Positions 18,065 through 26,944 of a stretch of 64,000 bases of DNA are shown piece by piece. Below the pieces are notes generated by a model, which was not told the DNA's origin, made no database searches, and saw only the letters and a list, made by a program, of their open reading frames with translations. Position 1 is the first letter of the stretch. Each line of letters starts with the position of its first letter. The translations under genes and the position numbers were made by a program. Source of the DNA: Chloroflexota bacterium (lineage in GTDB: Bacteria; Chloroflexota; JAJPGV01); assembly GCA_021325635.1 (NCBI GenBank), contig JAJPGV010000049.1:62001-126000 (forward strand). Direction: 5' to 3'.

Positions 18065-18807
18065 GCAACAAGGTCCTGATACCCGACAACACCACCCACA
18101 GTGCGAGCGCTGACATCCGCCAGGGAAACGCTGATCTTGCCGATGATCTGCCGATCGGTCCGCAGCGCACGGCTCCTCGGCCGCGAAGCTGGCGGCGATA
18201 CGCGGTCTGGGCCGGCGCGGTCCTTTTGCTGGGCGCCATGCTGGCAGGCTGGTCCGCCACGAGGAGGCCCGCAGCCCTGCCTGCGCCGGTCATCGCCGAA
18301 TCCGGGTCGTTGACCATGCGCGCTGAGGTGCGACCGGCCAGACGGGCCACGCTGGCGGTCATAAATCCCGGAACCGTCGAAGCGCTGTATGCCGAGGCTG
18401 GGCAGAGCGTCGAGAGCAGAGCCCCCATCGCCCGCGTCCAGGGGCCGAGTGGCGCCGAGCTGGTAGCTGCCCCATGGCGTGGGACACTGACCACTCTGCA
18501 GGTCCATGTGGGCGACACGCTGCAGCCGGGCGCAGTCATCGGGACAGTGGCTGACCTCGGCCAACTGCAGGTCGAGACGGTCGACGTTGACGAGTTCCAG
18601 GTGGCCAGGCTGCAATCCGGTCAGGACGTCACGCTGACCATCGACGCGCTGAGCCAGACCATCCCGGGACGCGTTCGCACGGTCGCTCTGGAACCACTGC
18701 TGAACCCCAGTGGGGACAGCACCTATCTGGTGATCATCGACCCTTTGGGCCGGCCCTCCGGACTGCGCTCCGGCATGACCGTGCGAGTGCGAACCGCCGG
18801 CGAGTGA
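18061..18807 (+). CDS. Membrane-fusion (HlyD/MacA-like) adaptor
   Basis: 248 residues: a cytoplasmic N-terminus of about 40, one transmembrane helix (AVWAGAVLLLGAMLAGW), then a short lipoyl-type barrel (NPGTVEALYAEAGQSVESRAPI ... APWRGTLTTLQVHVGDTL) and a beta-barrel segment (VETVDVDEFQVARLQSGQDV). It lacks a long alpha-hairpin, as expected for adaptors without an outer-membrane partner. ATG 18061 overlaps the ATPase stop. Confidence 0.85.
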   Translation: MSNKVLIPDNTTHSASADIRQGNADLADDLPIGPQRTAPRPRSWRRYAVWAGAVLLLGAMLAGWSATRRPAALPAPVIAESGSLTMRAEVRPARRATLAVINPGTVEALYAEAGQSVESRAPIARVQGPSGAELVAAPWRGTLTTLQVHVGDTLQPGAVIGTVADLGQLQVETVDVDEFQVARLQSGQDVTLTIDALSQTIPGRVRTVALEPLLNPSGDSTYLVIIDPLGRPSGLRSGMTVRVRTAGE

Positions 18808-18932
18808 CCCGGAACCGCACCGCGATCGCCGTCTCTCCCGAATCACCGCATAGCCGTGCGTTTGTCGAGTGTTCCGGCCGCGTTGCCGGTCCCTTTACGT
18901 GGTACTAGGCACCCTGTGATCGGACGGTTGAG

Positions 18933-19766
18933 ATGCGCTGGTTAACCACGGCGGCACTGATTGTGAGCACGTTGTTGGGTACGGAGCGCGTCGCCCTGGC
19001 TCAGGACAGTTCTTCCGGCAGCGTCACGATCACCATGACGGACACCGAGTTCCGGCCGGCTGGCGTCGTCATTCCGCCGGGTGGCAGTGTCACCTGGCTC
19101 AACCAGGGCAGCCGCGTTCACACGGCGACAACGATTGGCGGCGCTCCATTGCCCTTCGACACGGGCGGGTTGGGAGCCGGACAGAGCAAGTCCTTCAGCT
19201 TCGGCCTCCCTGGCGACTACTACTACACGTCGGCGACGGACTGCCCGAAGACCGGCGGCAACAATCCGGCCTTTCCGTGCAGCATCAGCTATGTGGTTTC
19301 AGTCGTACAACCCGGGGAAGTGACGGCGGCTGCTCCAGTGGCCGCGACGATCGCAAGCCAGTCGGGTTGGGCCTGGCGTTCCAAGGACATCAACGATCCT
19401 CCGGTGAACTGCGGGCCGGCGCAACGATTCTTAGGCTGGCTGCCGCCACACCAGACGCCGTGTTCGGACAGCGCTCCCAATGCTGGTACGCAGTACGTCC
19501 AGGGCCACGTCATGGACCGCAACGGCAAAGGTGTCGGCGGCATGATCGTGCGCGCCAGCATTTACGGCAATAACTACGATGCCACGAGCGACCAGGACGG
19601 AACCTTCAGCATCGTCCTGTCGGTGAGCTGCCCCATCGAGGACCGCGTGTACAGCGTGTTCATCATCGACGGCCGGGGACAGCAGTCATCTGACGTGCGC
19701 TCGGTAAATTACTCGAACTGCAACATCGCTGGCGAGTTCCATTTCGACTTCGTCAACCAACTCTAG
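18933..19766 (+). CDS. Secreted cupredoxin-like protein with C-terminal Ig-like domain
   Basis: 277 residues: signal peptide (about 1-23, cleavage after LAQ or nearby), a plastocyanin-like domain (residues 30-130: ITMTDTEFRPAGVVIPPGG, VTWLNQGSRVHTATT), and a C-terminal carboxypeptidase-regulatory-like beta domain (GHVMDRNGKGVGGMIVRAS, DQDGTFSIVL). The His of HTATT is present, but the usual Cys-His-Met loop is replaced by YYYTSATDCPKTGG, so type 1 copper binding is doubtful. It is transcribed alone, 125 bp after the export operon. Confidence 0.75.
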   Translation: MRWLTTAALIVSTLLGTERVALAQDSSSGSVTITMTDTEFRPAGVVIPPGGSVTWLNQGSRVHTATTIGGAPLPFDTGGLGAGQSKSFSFGLPGDYYYTSATDCPKTGGNNPAFPCSISYVVSVVQPGEVTAAAPVAATIASQSGWAWRSKDINDPPVNCGPAQRFLGWLPPHQTPCSDSAPNAGTQYVQGHVMDRNGKGVGGMIVRASIYGNNYDATSDQDGTFSIVLSVSCPIEDRVYSVFIIDGRGQQSSDVRSVNYSNCNIAGEFHFDFVNQL

Positions 19767-19973
19767 GCAGAGCACCACGGCGACTTCGACCCCGGTTGTA
19801 GGGCCGGCACGCGTTCACCCGCTCGCTGCCGAACGACTTCTCCAGACGGGCCGGAAACGACTGCCCGACAGGCCAGCTCCTTCAGACGACAGTGTTTACT
19901 TTCCGTTCGGCCGCCATTCACGCGCCGTTCGATGACCTGGACCTAACGTGGTTCCGGAGGTTATGGAAGAGCA

Positions 19974-20180
19974 ATGGCCACCCTGATCCAAGAGCCATCC
20001 TGGCGGTCCTTCCTGACCGTTGAGGAACCCATCACCGAAGCGAGCCTGGAGGCAATGGGCTTCGATGTCCGGCGGTTGGAGTTTTATGCCTGGCTCGTCG
20101 CGAAAGGTAAAGAGCCCTTGGTCGACGCGGGCACCGCCATCCTCGTGCCCCGACGCGAGCACGCCCCTCTGACCAATTAG
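19974..20180 (+). CDS. Small hypothetical protein (68 aa)
   Basis: A soluble, mixed-charge protein with an SFLTVEEPITEASLEAMGFDVRRLEFYAWLVAKGK core. GGAAGAG lies close before ATG 19974 and GGAGG further up. No family recognised. Codon use and composition look like a real gene; the following gene starts 30 bp downstream on the same strand. Confidence 0.5.
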   Translation: MATLIQEPSWRSFLTVEEPITEASLEAMGFDVRRLEFYAWLVAKGKEPLVDAGTAILVPRREHAPLTN

Positions 20181-20210
20181 TCGCAGCCTGGCGGCCGTGG
20201 GCCATGCGTT

Positions 20211-20840
20211 ATGGATACATTGCTAAAGCCCCTTGACGGCCAGCAACACATTCATGTGCTGGTGATCGAACCTGACGCGGCACTGGGCAATCTAGTGCGG
20301 CTCGTCCTTGAATCCGACTCTTGTCGTGTCACCGTGGCGACAACGGCCCACGCGGCACTGGCAGCTGCTTCGGCGGATGCGCCACACCTCGTGATCCTGG
20401 ACGGCGATGCGCCTGGAGTTTCACGCGAGACCGCGGTGACGGCCTTGCGCATGCTCGCCGGTGCGCGCCTCCCTGTCTTGCAGCTCACGACGCAGCCGGC
20501 CAACTTGTCGAATGACGACGGCTTGTTCTACGACACGCTCCGAATGCCCTTCGAACTCACCGACTTGATTACGTCGATTGAACCGGGCATTGCACAGGCC
20601 CAGCTGCTGGATAAGGGCGGCCCACGACCTCTGCGTAGCGACACGGCCGCGCGACGTGACCAAGGCCGCCGACCAGGTACGACGAGCCAGTCCTCTAAGC
20701 CTGCGGCGCACGAGGATCCGGCCGTCAAGGATTCGCAGGTCCAAATGGGTGTGGCTGCCACAGCGCCCGAGCGGGTTCAGCGTCGTGACGGCCATGCGTC
20801 CGCTACCCCATCGAATTCAGACGGCTCGCCGGGGCCTTGA
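20211..20840 (+). CDS. Degenerate receiver-domain protein
   Basis: 209 residues. Residues 14-125 follow the response-regulator fold (HVLVIEPDAALGNLVRLVLE, LVILDGDAPGV, LPVLQLTTQP, MPFELTDLITSI). The acidic pair is reduced to EPD and the conserved Lys of the KPF motif is Met, so normal phosphorylation chemistry is unlikely. The remaining 85 residues are hydrophilic, charged and probably disordered. It may act as a phosphorylation-independent regulator; the partner is unknown. Confidence 0.65.
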   Translation: MDTLLKPLDGQQHIHVLVIEPDAALGNLVRLVLESDSCRVTVATTAHAALAAASADAPHLVILDGDAPGVSRETAVTALRMLAGARLPVLQLTTQPANLSNDDGLFYDTLRMPFELTDLITSIEPGIAQAQLLDKGGPRPLRSDTAARRDQGRRPGTTSQSSKPAAHEDPAVKDSQVQMGVAATAPERVQRRDGHASATPSNSDGSPGP

Positions 20841-21065
20841 CCGTAGACCGCTCTTCTTCGCCCGTGTGCTCCGGTTGCCGGCAGCGATTGTGATAGTTGA
20901 TAGGCAAACGCGCAGAAAAAGCTGGCGGGCTGAAGCTCGCACTTGTCGCTCTTCGCCGACAGCGCTTCGGATGGCGCTCACCAGTGTGGCGGCGGTCTTA
21001 ACGGGGTTACCCCAGCCGGGCCGACGCAACGCTGGTCCTAGCGCAGCGCTTCAATCCAGTCAGAC

Positions 21066-21557
21066 TCAGCTTTCCGCGTGCAGGGCGTCGCCGGTCCCGA
21101 CGGGGTGCGGCTCGAGGACGACGACCGCGGTCTGTTGGGGACGCCGTGCGGCGTAGCCTTCTAGGTTCTCGTCCAGATCGCGCCAGCGCTGCCAAAACCG
21201 TTCACGCTCGTCGCTCACCGCGGCCCTGCCGAGGACCTCACGCCGAATTCCACCAGCCAGCTCGACGACAGCCTCAGGATGGGCCTGCAGGTTCAGCCAC
21301 CAGGCTGGCTCGGGCGCACCCCAACCGTTCATAGCCATCGAGATGAGATTCTCCCCGTCCTGGAAATAGGCGATGATCACACTCCGCGGCAAGCCGCTCC
21401 GCCGGCCCCTCGTGGTGAGTCGCAAAGCGCCCCACTTGTCCCCGCGCGGAGGCCACAACCCCTTGCGTCCCCTACTTGCTCGAACGATCTGACGGTGCAC
21501 GTGCCAGAAAGTCACTATGAACCACCGAGGTGGTAGCCATGCGTTACCTGTGGCCAT
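21066..21557 (-). CDS. Deazaflavin (F420)-dependent nitroreductase-family protein
   Basis: 163 residues matching the DDN/FDOR split-barrel family: LRLTTRGRRSGLPRSVIIAYFQDGENLISMAMNGWG, PAWWLNLQAHPEAVVEL, and a C-terminal barrel strand (TAVVVLEP). These proteins bind F420 or act as related oxidoreductases in Actinobacteria and Chloroflexota. ATG 21557 has AAGGAG upstream; the longer open frame to 21815 is unrelated. The presence of F420 in this organism is inferred from the family only. Confidence 0.82.
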   Translation of the reverse strand: MATGNAWLPPRWFIVTFWHVHRQIVRASRGRKGLWPPRGDKWGALRLTTRGRRSGLPRSVIIAYFQDGENLISMAMNGWGAPEPAWWLNLQAHPEAVVELAGGIRREVLGRAAVSDERERFWQRWRDLDENLEGYAARRPQQTAVVVLEPHPVGTGDALHAES

Positions 21558-21793
21558 GCCCACTCCTTCTACCGTTCGCCACACCAGCGCTGGTACGCCT
21601 TGAGGTGCTGAACGATTTGTGCCTACGGGTCTCGATCCACCGCGGTCTGAGCGACCGATGGGGTCAGGAGAGCCAGGCCGGACACTACGGCGACGACCAA
21701 TCGAAGCCGGCCCAGGACGCGAGTTCCCACGGTACAACTCTGGGCGTTCCGCAATCAACAGCACGGCAATAGGGCCTGAAAGCTGTCGAAATT

Positions 21794-21829
21794 GGGCGCT
21801 GAGGCTGTACTGCATCAGCCGCAGCGCCC
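21794..21829 (-). terminator. Strong hairpin downstream of the bactofilin-like gene
   Basis: GGGCGCTG plus GGCTG pairs with CAGCC plus CAGCGCCC around an 8-base loop, with one mismatch. It begins about 20 bp past the stop at 21850 on the minus strand and is followed on that strand by AATTT. It is a likely terminator, though the U-run is short. Confidence 0.5.
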
Positions 21830-21849
21830 TTAGGCGATTCGGGCCGAGT

Positions 21850-23082
21850 TCAGGCCGCCAGCGTCAGCGGCACTGGCCTGGTGCCGGCCTCAGGCCCGCG
21901 AAAGCCGCTGCCGATGGCCACCAGGATGGCGCCGAAGCCAAACATGATCGCCGCCGCAGTGATCAGCCACCCGAGGAACGGGATGTGCGACAGCAGCGTC
22001 AGCACCACGACACCGGCCAGCAATTGCCACACGCGATGCACCCGGTTGGCTGCCAACCGCTCGAATGCCTCGTGTCCGGCGACATAGCCAGTCACCGTGT
22101 AGCCGGCCACCGCGGCCATGGCATACAGGGCCAGGGCGAACAGCGCCAGATACCAGCCGCCGATGAAGATGCCGGTAACCAGCAGGATGGTGCCAGCGAT
22201 CGGGGCGAACAGGACGACCGCCGCGCCGATGCCAAGACTCGCCCAGGCTGCGTGGACCAGCTTCGAGGCGGCGGTTGAGGTGAACGCGGGCCATAGCAGG
22301 ACGAACAGCAGGCCGACCGCGAATAGCCCAACGACCGTGCGGACCCAACCCACGAACTCGCCAACGAGCTTGCCCGCGAGATTTACGCCCTCATTCCTGG
22401 GCGGCTGTTGGGGAGGCGCGATGCGGCTGACGGTGCCTGACACCACTGCTCCCGGATCCAGCGTGGCATCGTTCTGACCGGTGTAGCTCAGATTGCCCCC
22501 GATCCTCGCCCCCGATGTCAGGTGGACCGATTCGGCATTGCCGGTCACATTCCCGCCGACGGGGGCCTGGATGGTCAGCTGGCCAACGCCCATAAGCACG
22601 TTTCTGGCGACCGGGCCACCGAGCGAAACAGCGCCAGCGCCGAGCAGCGCGTCACCGCCAACGCTGCTCTGCGGCGCGACCGTCAAGGTGCCGGCCCCCG
22701 CCAGCAGGTCGCGTCCGACCGGTGACGACACGTTTACCGTGCTTCCGGCGACCCGCACCGTGCCCTGGACGGCACCGGTGATGTTGACGTTATTGCCGGC
22801 GGCGATCACGTTACCGTTCACGGCGCCGGAAATGTTAGTCGTCTGCGCGGCGGCGATGACGTCGCCGTTGACGGTCCCCTGGATGTCGACGGTCTGGCCG
22901 AAAGCGTAGACGTCGTCGTTGATCGTCTGACCGGCTGGCACGGCCACAATGTCCGCGGCGCGTATGTCAGCCGCGAGGGCAGTCGCTGGGGTCGAGAGGA
23001 CGGTCAGGATGGTGGCGGCGACAGCCCATCTGAGCCAGGTCGCCCTTCCAAGCCGGTTGTCTGGATGTTCTGCGGGATTCAT
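21850..23082 (-). CDS. Bactofilin-like beta-helix protein with C-terminal membrane domain
   Basis: 410 residues: a signal or anchor helix (residues about 17-37), then about 170 residues of repeats such as NGDVIAAAQTTNISGAV and NITGAVQGTVRVAGSTVNV, the right-handed beta-helix repeat of polymer-forming (bactofilin-type) proteins. Four C-terminal hydrophobic helices follow (VVGLFAVGLLFVLLWPAF onward). The beta-helix is extracytoplasmic if the leader is real. It probably forms an envelope scaffold; the transcription unit is single-gene. Confidence 0.82.
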   Translation of the reverse strand: MNPAEHPDNRLGRATWLRWAVAATILTVLSTPATALAADIRAADIVAVPAGQTINDDVYAFGQTVDIQGTVNGDVIAAAQTTNISGAVNGNVIAAGNNVNITGAVQGTVRVAGSTVNVSSPVGRDLLAGAGTLTVAPQSSVGGDALLGAGAVSLGGPVARNVLMGVGQLTIQAPVGGNVTGNAESVHLTSGARIGGNLSYTGQNDATLDPGAVVSGTVSRIAPPQQPPRNEGVNLAGKLVGEFVGWVRTVVGLFAVGLLFVLLWPAFTSTAASKLVHAAWASLGIGAAVVLFAPIAGTILLVTGIFIGGWYLALFALALYAMAAVAGYTVTGYVAGHEAFERLAANRVHRVWQLLAGVVVLTLLSHIPFLGWLITAAAIMFGFGAILVAIGSGFRGPEAGTRPVPLTLAA

Positions 23083-23228
23083 CGCGATTCCTCCGTTCGT
23101 GGTGAGCGCACAAAGGGCTCCTTACCTCGACGCTATCGACGCCGCTGTAAACACGATGGCAATTCAGGGCAAACGCCGACGCAAATGCGACCCTGTCCGA
23201 TGTCGCCGGATCTCCCATTTCGGGCACG

Positions 23229-23256
23229 TTTACGGCGCGCTAAGACGCCTTTTAGC
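23229..23256 (+). promoter_or_regulatory. Promoter candidate for the stress-protein operon
   Basis: TTTACG (23229-23234), a 16-bp spacer, then TTTAGC (23251-23256), about 38 bp before the universal stress protein start. Similar boxes with the same spacing occur at 31850, 40254 and 48231. Confidence 0.35.
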
Positions 23257-23293
23257 TCGCCCGGCATAGGCTACGCATTGGAGGTTTGTCGCC

Positions 23294-24193
23294 CTGTACT
23301 CGCGCGTTCTCGTCCCCACGGATGGATCGGATGTGGCCCTTGGAGCGCTTCACTGGGCCGAACGGCTGGCGGCCAGCGGGCAGGCCGAGCTGTTCCTCCT
23401 GCAGGTGGTCCAGCCACTTGCCAGCGTTTTTACTCCCCGACCGACCCTACCGTTGCTCGCGGCGGCGAAGCGAGAGGAGCAGCTCGAGGTTCGTGCAGCC
23501 ACACAGGCGCTCAGCAATCAGCTCCACGAGCTGCACGGCCGGGGGCTCAGCGGCGGCCGCTACGTCGAGGTCGGGTCGCCCGCACTGAAGATCGTCGAGT
23601 TCATCCAGGCGCACGACATCGACCTGGTGATCATGGGTACGCACGGCCGCGGCGGCCTGCCGCGGGCCATCCTGGGCAGCGTCGCCGACGAGGTGCGGCG
23701 GCTGGCAACCGTTCCGGTCCTCCTGGTGCCCCGGGATAGTCCACTGCCACTCGGCCAGCCTTCAGTGCTGATCTGCCTCGACCAGTCGCCCGAAGCGGAA
23801 AGCGCTATGGCTGCTGGCCTGCAGCTGGCGGCCGGGCTGGGCGCGAGCGCCGAGCTGTTTGAGGTCACGGACAGCGTGCGCGAGTCGCTCTTCGCAACCT
23901 CGTATCTCCATACCAGGGCGCAAGCTGCCCGCGGTTCCGGCGTGCACATCACCTGCGTCAGCGGCGAAGGATATCCAGGTCCGACCATCCTGCTGCAGGC
24001 AGACATCATGCAGGCGAGCGTCATCGCGATGGCCTCCCGGGGTCGCTCCGGCATGGCGCGTGTGCTCCTGGGGAGCGTGGCCAGCTACGTCCTTGAACAC
24101 AGCTCGGTGCCGGTGCTGCTGGCCCATCGTGGCGGCACGGCGCAGCAGGGAGAACCCGAGCCACAGGTACAGGCCGTGAGCCGGAGGGCATGA
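23294..24193 (+). CDS. Tandem universal stress protein
   Basis: Two UspA domains in one chain: domain 1 ends with GTHGRGGLPRAILGSVADEV, domain 2 with ASRGRSGMARVLLGSVASYV, both matching the G-2x-G-9x-G-S ATP-binding motif. The first beta strand (YSRVLVPTDGSD) is encoded upstream of the first GTG (23333), and the only suitable start is CTG 23294, ten bases after GGAGG. I therefore choose this rare start. It is followed 1 bp later by the HtrA protease and then an EEP hydrolase, forming a stress operon. Confidence 0.82.
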   Translation: MYSRVLVPTDGSDVALGALHWAERLAASGQAELFLLQVVQPLASVFTPRPTLPLLAAAKREEQLEVRAATQALSNQLHELHGRGLSGGRYVEVGSPALKIVEFIQAHDIDLVIMGTHGRGGLPRAILGSVADEVRRLATVPVLLVPRDSPLPLGQPSVLICLDQSPEAESAMAAGLQLAAGLGASAELFEVTDSVRESLFATSYLHTRAQAARGSGVHITCVSGEGYPGPTILLQADIMQASVIAMASRGRSGMARVLLGSVASYVLEHSSVPVLLAHRGGTAQQGEPEPQVQAVSRRA

Positions 24194-24194
24194 C

Positions 24195-25259
24195 GTGCCA
24201 GTGAGATCCCCCACGCTAGCGGCAGCCGCCCTCCTGGCGGCGCTGATCGTTGCGCCGACGGTAGGCGCCGCGCCGGCCAGCACCGGACAGGGAACCGTGC
24301 ATTCCGTCGCGGAACGGGCTCGGCCGGCGGTTGTCCAGATCACCACCCAGCAGGCCGTGTCGGATGTCTTCGGACAGAGCTTTCAGGCGCAGAGCGGCGT
24401 GGGCTCGGGCGTCATCTACGACGCCAGCGGCCTGATCCTCACGAACAGTCACGTCGTCGACCAGAGCTCTTCGCTCCTCGTCAGCCTGCCGGACGGCCGC
24501 ACATTTCCCGGCACCCTGCTTGGTCAGGACCGCCTGATGGACCTGGCTGTGGCCAAGGTCGACCCCGAATCCGGCGGTTCGCTGCCAGTGAACGAGCTGG
24601 GAGATTCTTCCAGCTTGAGCGTCGGCGATGAAGTCGTGGCGATCGGCAATGCCCTGGCCCTGCCAGGCGGACCGACCGTGACCGCGGGCGTGGTGTCGGC
24701 CCTCGACCGGGCGGTCCAGGAACCCGGCAACGGCAGCGGCAATCCAGGTCCGTACCTGTACGACCTCATCCAGACCGACGCCGCCATCAACCCCGGCAAC
24801 TCGGGCGGGCCGCTGCTTGACATGGACGCGCGCGTGATCGGCATTAATACCCTCGCCGCGGGCAGCGCCGGCAGCACCATGGCCCAGGGTGTCGGTTTCG
24901 CCATCTCCATTAACGCGGCCCGTCCCATCGCCGCGCAGCTGGCGGCCGGTCAGACGGTCTTCCATCCCTATCTCGGCATCGCCTACGTGGCGATGAACCC
25001 AGGCCTGGCCTGGCAGCTCAACATGACCGTCCAGCAGGGGCTCCTTGTGACCAGCGTGGCCTCTGGCTCGCCCGCGGCCAGCGCCGGACTGCAGCGCCGA
25101 GACGTCATCGTGCAGGTCGACGGTCAGCCGATTCGCGACGAGACCACCCTCGGCCGCGTGCTCAACCGACACGCCCCCGGCGACCAGGTGCAGCTGACCG
25201 TCGATCGCGCCGGTAGCCGGCCCACGCTGACCGTGACACTCGGCAAGCGATCGGAGTGA
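24195..25259 (+). CDS. HtrA/DegP-like serine protease with PDZ domain
   Basis: 354 residues: signal peptide or anchor (about 1-26), trypsin-like domain with catalytic His86 (TNSHVVD), Asp116 (LMDLAVAK) and Ser203 (NPGNSGGPL), then one PDZ domain (residues about 255-345, GLLVTSVASGSPAASAGLQRRDVI). All catalytic residues are present. It acts outside the cytoplasm in protein quality control. The GTG start follows the USP stop by 1 bp, with GGAGGG upstream. Confidence 0.92.
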   Translation: MPVRSPTLAAAALLAALIVAPTVGAAPASTGQGTVHSVAERARPAVVQITTQQAVSDVFGQSFQAQSGVGSGVIYDASGLILTNSHVVDQSSSLLVSLPDGRTFPGTLLGQDRLMDLAVAKVDPESGGSLPVNELGDSSSLSVGDEVVAIGNALALPGGPTVTAGVVSALDRAVQEPGNGSGNPGPYLYDLIQTDAAINPGNSGGPLLDMDARVIGINTLAAGSAGSTMAQGVGFAISINAARPIAAQLAAGQTVFHPYLGIAYVAMNPGLAWQLNMTVQQGLLVTSVASGSPAASAGLQRRDVIVQVDGQPIRDETTLGRVLNRHAPGDQVQLTVDRAGSRPTLTVTLGKRSE

Positions 25260-26062
25260 GTTGTCAGGGCGCCACCGCGCAGCCGGCCCGGTTGCATGTC
25301 TGCTCCTGGAACATCCACATCGGTCTCGAACGGCACACCCTGCTGCGCTCGATTGCCGAGAACGCCCATTTCGCGGACCTGGACCTGCTGTTCTTGCAGG
25401 AAGCCTCGGCCGACCACGACGGGGCGGATACTGACTTGATAGCCGAGGTCCTCGGACCGCCCTACGCCGCTCTTCAACGGAATATCGACCGCCGGCAAAA
25501 CCGCATCCGTGGCCTGGGGCTCATCTGGAACCCGGCGGCGATCAACGTGACCGAGGTCGATCTGCTCGAATTGCCGCACGTCCGGCACCCCAACATCAAA
25601 CGGCTCCACCGCTACGCGTTGACCGCCGTACGCGCTCGCCGGCGCTGGGCCCTCACGGTCACAGCAGAGATCGGTGGCCATACCCTGCGCGCCTACAACG
25701 TCCACCTGAATCCGGGCGCGTTCGCTTACCAGATGGAGCAGTTCCAGACCATTCTGCGCGACGACGAGCATCGCGCACCAGTTGACGTGGTTGTCCTGAT
25801 CGGGGACTTCAACAGCCTGCGCATCGACCGCCGCAAGTGGCTGGCCTGGTTCGCCGAGCTCGCGCGCCGCGGCTATGTCAACGTAAGCGAAGACGTGGAC
25901 TGGACCTTTGGCGCCTTCCGCTCACGACGCTTTCTGCGGCAGAAGCTCGACAACATCCTGGTCAAGACGCGCTGGCCGCTCGAGCACTCGGCCCACAGCC
26001 AGGACATCCCTGGCTCCGACCACCTGCCGCTGTTCGCTCGGCTCTGCTGGCCGGCGAGCTGA
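25256..26062 (+). CDS. Endonuclease/exonuclease/phosphatase family hydrolase
   Basis: 268 residues with EEP-fold motifs: CSWNIHIG (Asn), FLQEAS (catalytic Glu), YNVHLNPG, IGDFNS (Asp/Asn), and the C-terminal GSDHLPL (Asp-His pair). There is no signal peptide. The substrate could be nucleic acid, phospholipid or phosphoester. GTG 25256 overlaps the HtrA stop (GTGA), so it is coupled to the stress operon. Confidence 0.85.
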   Translation: MSCQGATAQPARLHVCSWNIHIGLERHTLLRSIAENAHFADLDLLFLQEASADHDGADTDLIAEVLGPPYAALQRNIDRRQNRIRGLGLIWNPAAINVTEVDLLELPHVRHPNIKRLHRYALTAVRARRRWALTVTAEIGGHTLRAYNVHLNPGAFAYQMEQFQTILRDDEHRAPVDVVVLIGDFNSLRIDRRKWLAWFAELARRGYVNVSEDVDWTFGAFRSRRFLRQKLDNILVKTRWPLEHSAHSQDIPGSDHLPLFARLCWPAS

Positions 26063-26134
26063 TCTTTCGGCTCGTGGCAACCGACGCGACGGCAACCGGA
26101 CCGACCCGTGCTGCGCCATAAGGCGCTCCAGGCA

Positions 26135-26644
26135 TCAGCCTCTTGTGGCGAAGGCCGCGTGAAACACCGCCGTGCCGCTGGGCTCGTCCGTTCCGAGAGG
26201 CAACGCCAGCACGTACTTGGCCGGTACATCGTCGACACCGAGGTTCGGGAGGCGCCTGAAGCCGAAACGGTGGTAGTAGCCCGGCTCGCCCACCAGCACG
26301 CAACCTTGCGCGCCTCGAGCCCTCAGCAAACGCAGGCCTTCGAGGAGGAGGGCTTGGCCGATACCCTGACGCTGGTGGGCCGGCGCAACCGACACTGGCC
26401 CGAGACCATACCACTCGCGGCTGCCATCCGACATGATCACGGGCGAAAAGGCCACATGGCCGACCACCTCGTCGCCCCACTGAGCCACCAACGAGATGGT
26501 GAGGGCTCCGGCGCGACGCAAGGCCTCGATGACGAACTGCTCCGTGTGCTGACTGTGCGGATGGTCGTGAAACGCGGCCGCCGTGATGTCGGAGATTACG
26601 TCGATATCCGAATTGCGTTCGTCGCGGATGATGATGTTGTCCAT
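26135..26644 (-). CDS. GNAT-family N-acetyltransferase
   Basis: About 169 residues starting MDNIIIRDERNSD. The acetyl-CoA motif is VAPAHQRQGIGQALLLEGL, with the YYHRFGFRRL segment typical of the YhbS-like group. The acceptor is unknown. The frame is open further upstream (MNLRPF at 26725), so the N-terminus is uncertain. It converges with the EEP gene. Confidence 0.83.
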   Translation of the reverse strand: MDNIIIRDERNSDIDVISDITAAAFHDHPHSQHTEQFVIEALRRAGALTISLVAQWGDEVVGHVAFSPVIMSDGSREWYGLGPVSVAPAHQRQGIGQALLLEGLRLLRARGAQGCVLVGEPGYYHRFGFRRLPNLGVDDVPAKYVLALPLGTDEPSGTAVFHAAFATRG

Positions 26645-26797
26645 CTTCGAACTCACGTTGCTGTGCTGACCGTTGAGTGACACGTCTCCGACCGCCGTTT
26701 TACGGGAGAACGGACGCAGGTTCATTTTATCGAAGCCTTTACTCGACGTTGACGCGGCCGTCGTTCCGCCATCCGTAACGTGAAATCTGGACATCCA

Positions 26798-26944
26798 ATG
26801 CCAGTGCACTCCGGCCCAGCCGACAGGCATCCATCGTCCGGAACCCGGACGGCGGCAGCATACTTCGGCGCAATTGGCATCGCCGTTATTGGCCTGCTGC
26901 TCGTCATCACGCTGCTCGTCTTGCCGTTGCTGCACGCGCCGTAG
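26798..26944 (+). CDS. Possible small membrane protein (48 aa)
   Basis: An ATG-to-TAG frame encoding a 20-residue hydrophilic N-terminus and one strong transmembrane helix (YFGAIGIAVIGLLLVITLLV) with a short LPLLHAP tail. It runs opposite to the P-type ATPase and overlaps its last 38 bp. There is no clear Shine-Dalgarno. The helix composition is the only support. Confidence 0.35.
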   Translation: MPVHSGPADRHPSSGTRTAAAYFGAIGIAVIGLLLVITLLVLPLLHAP

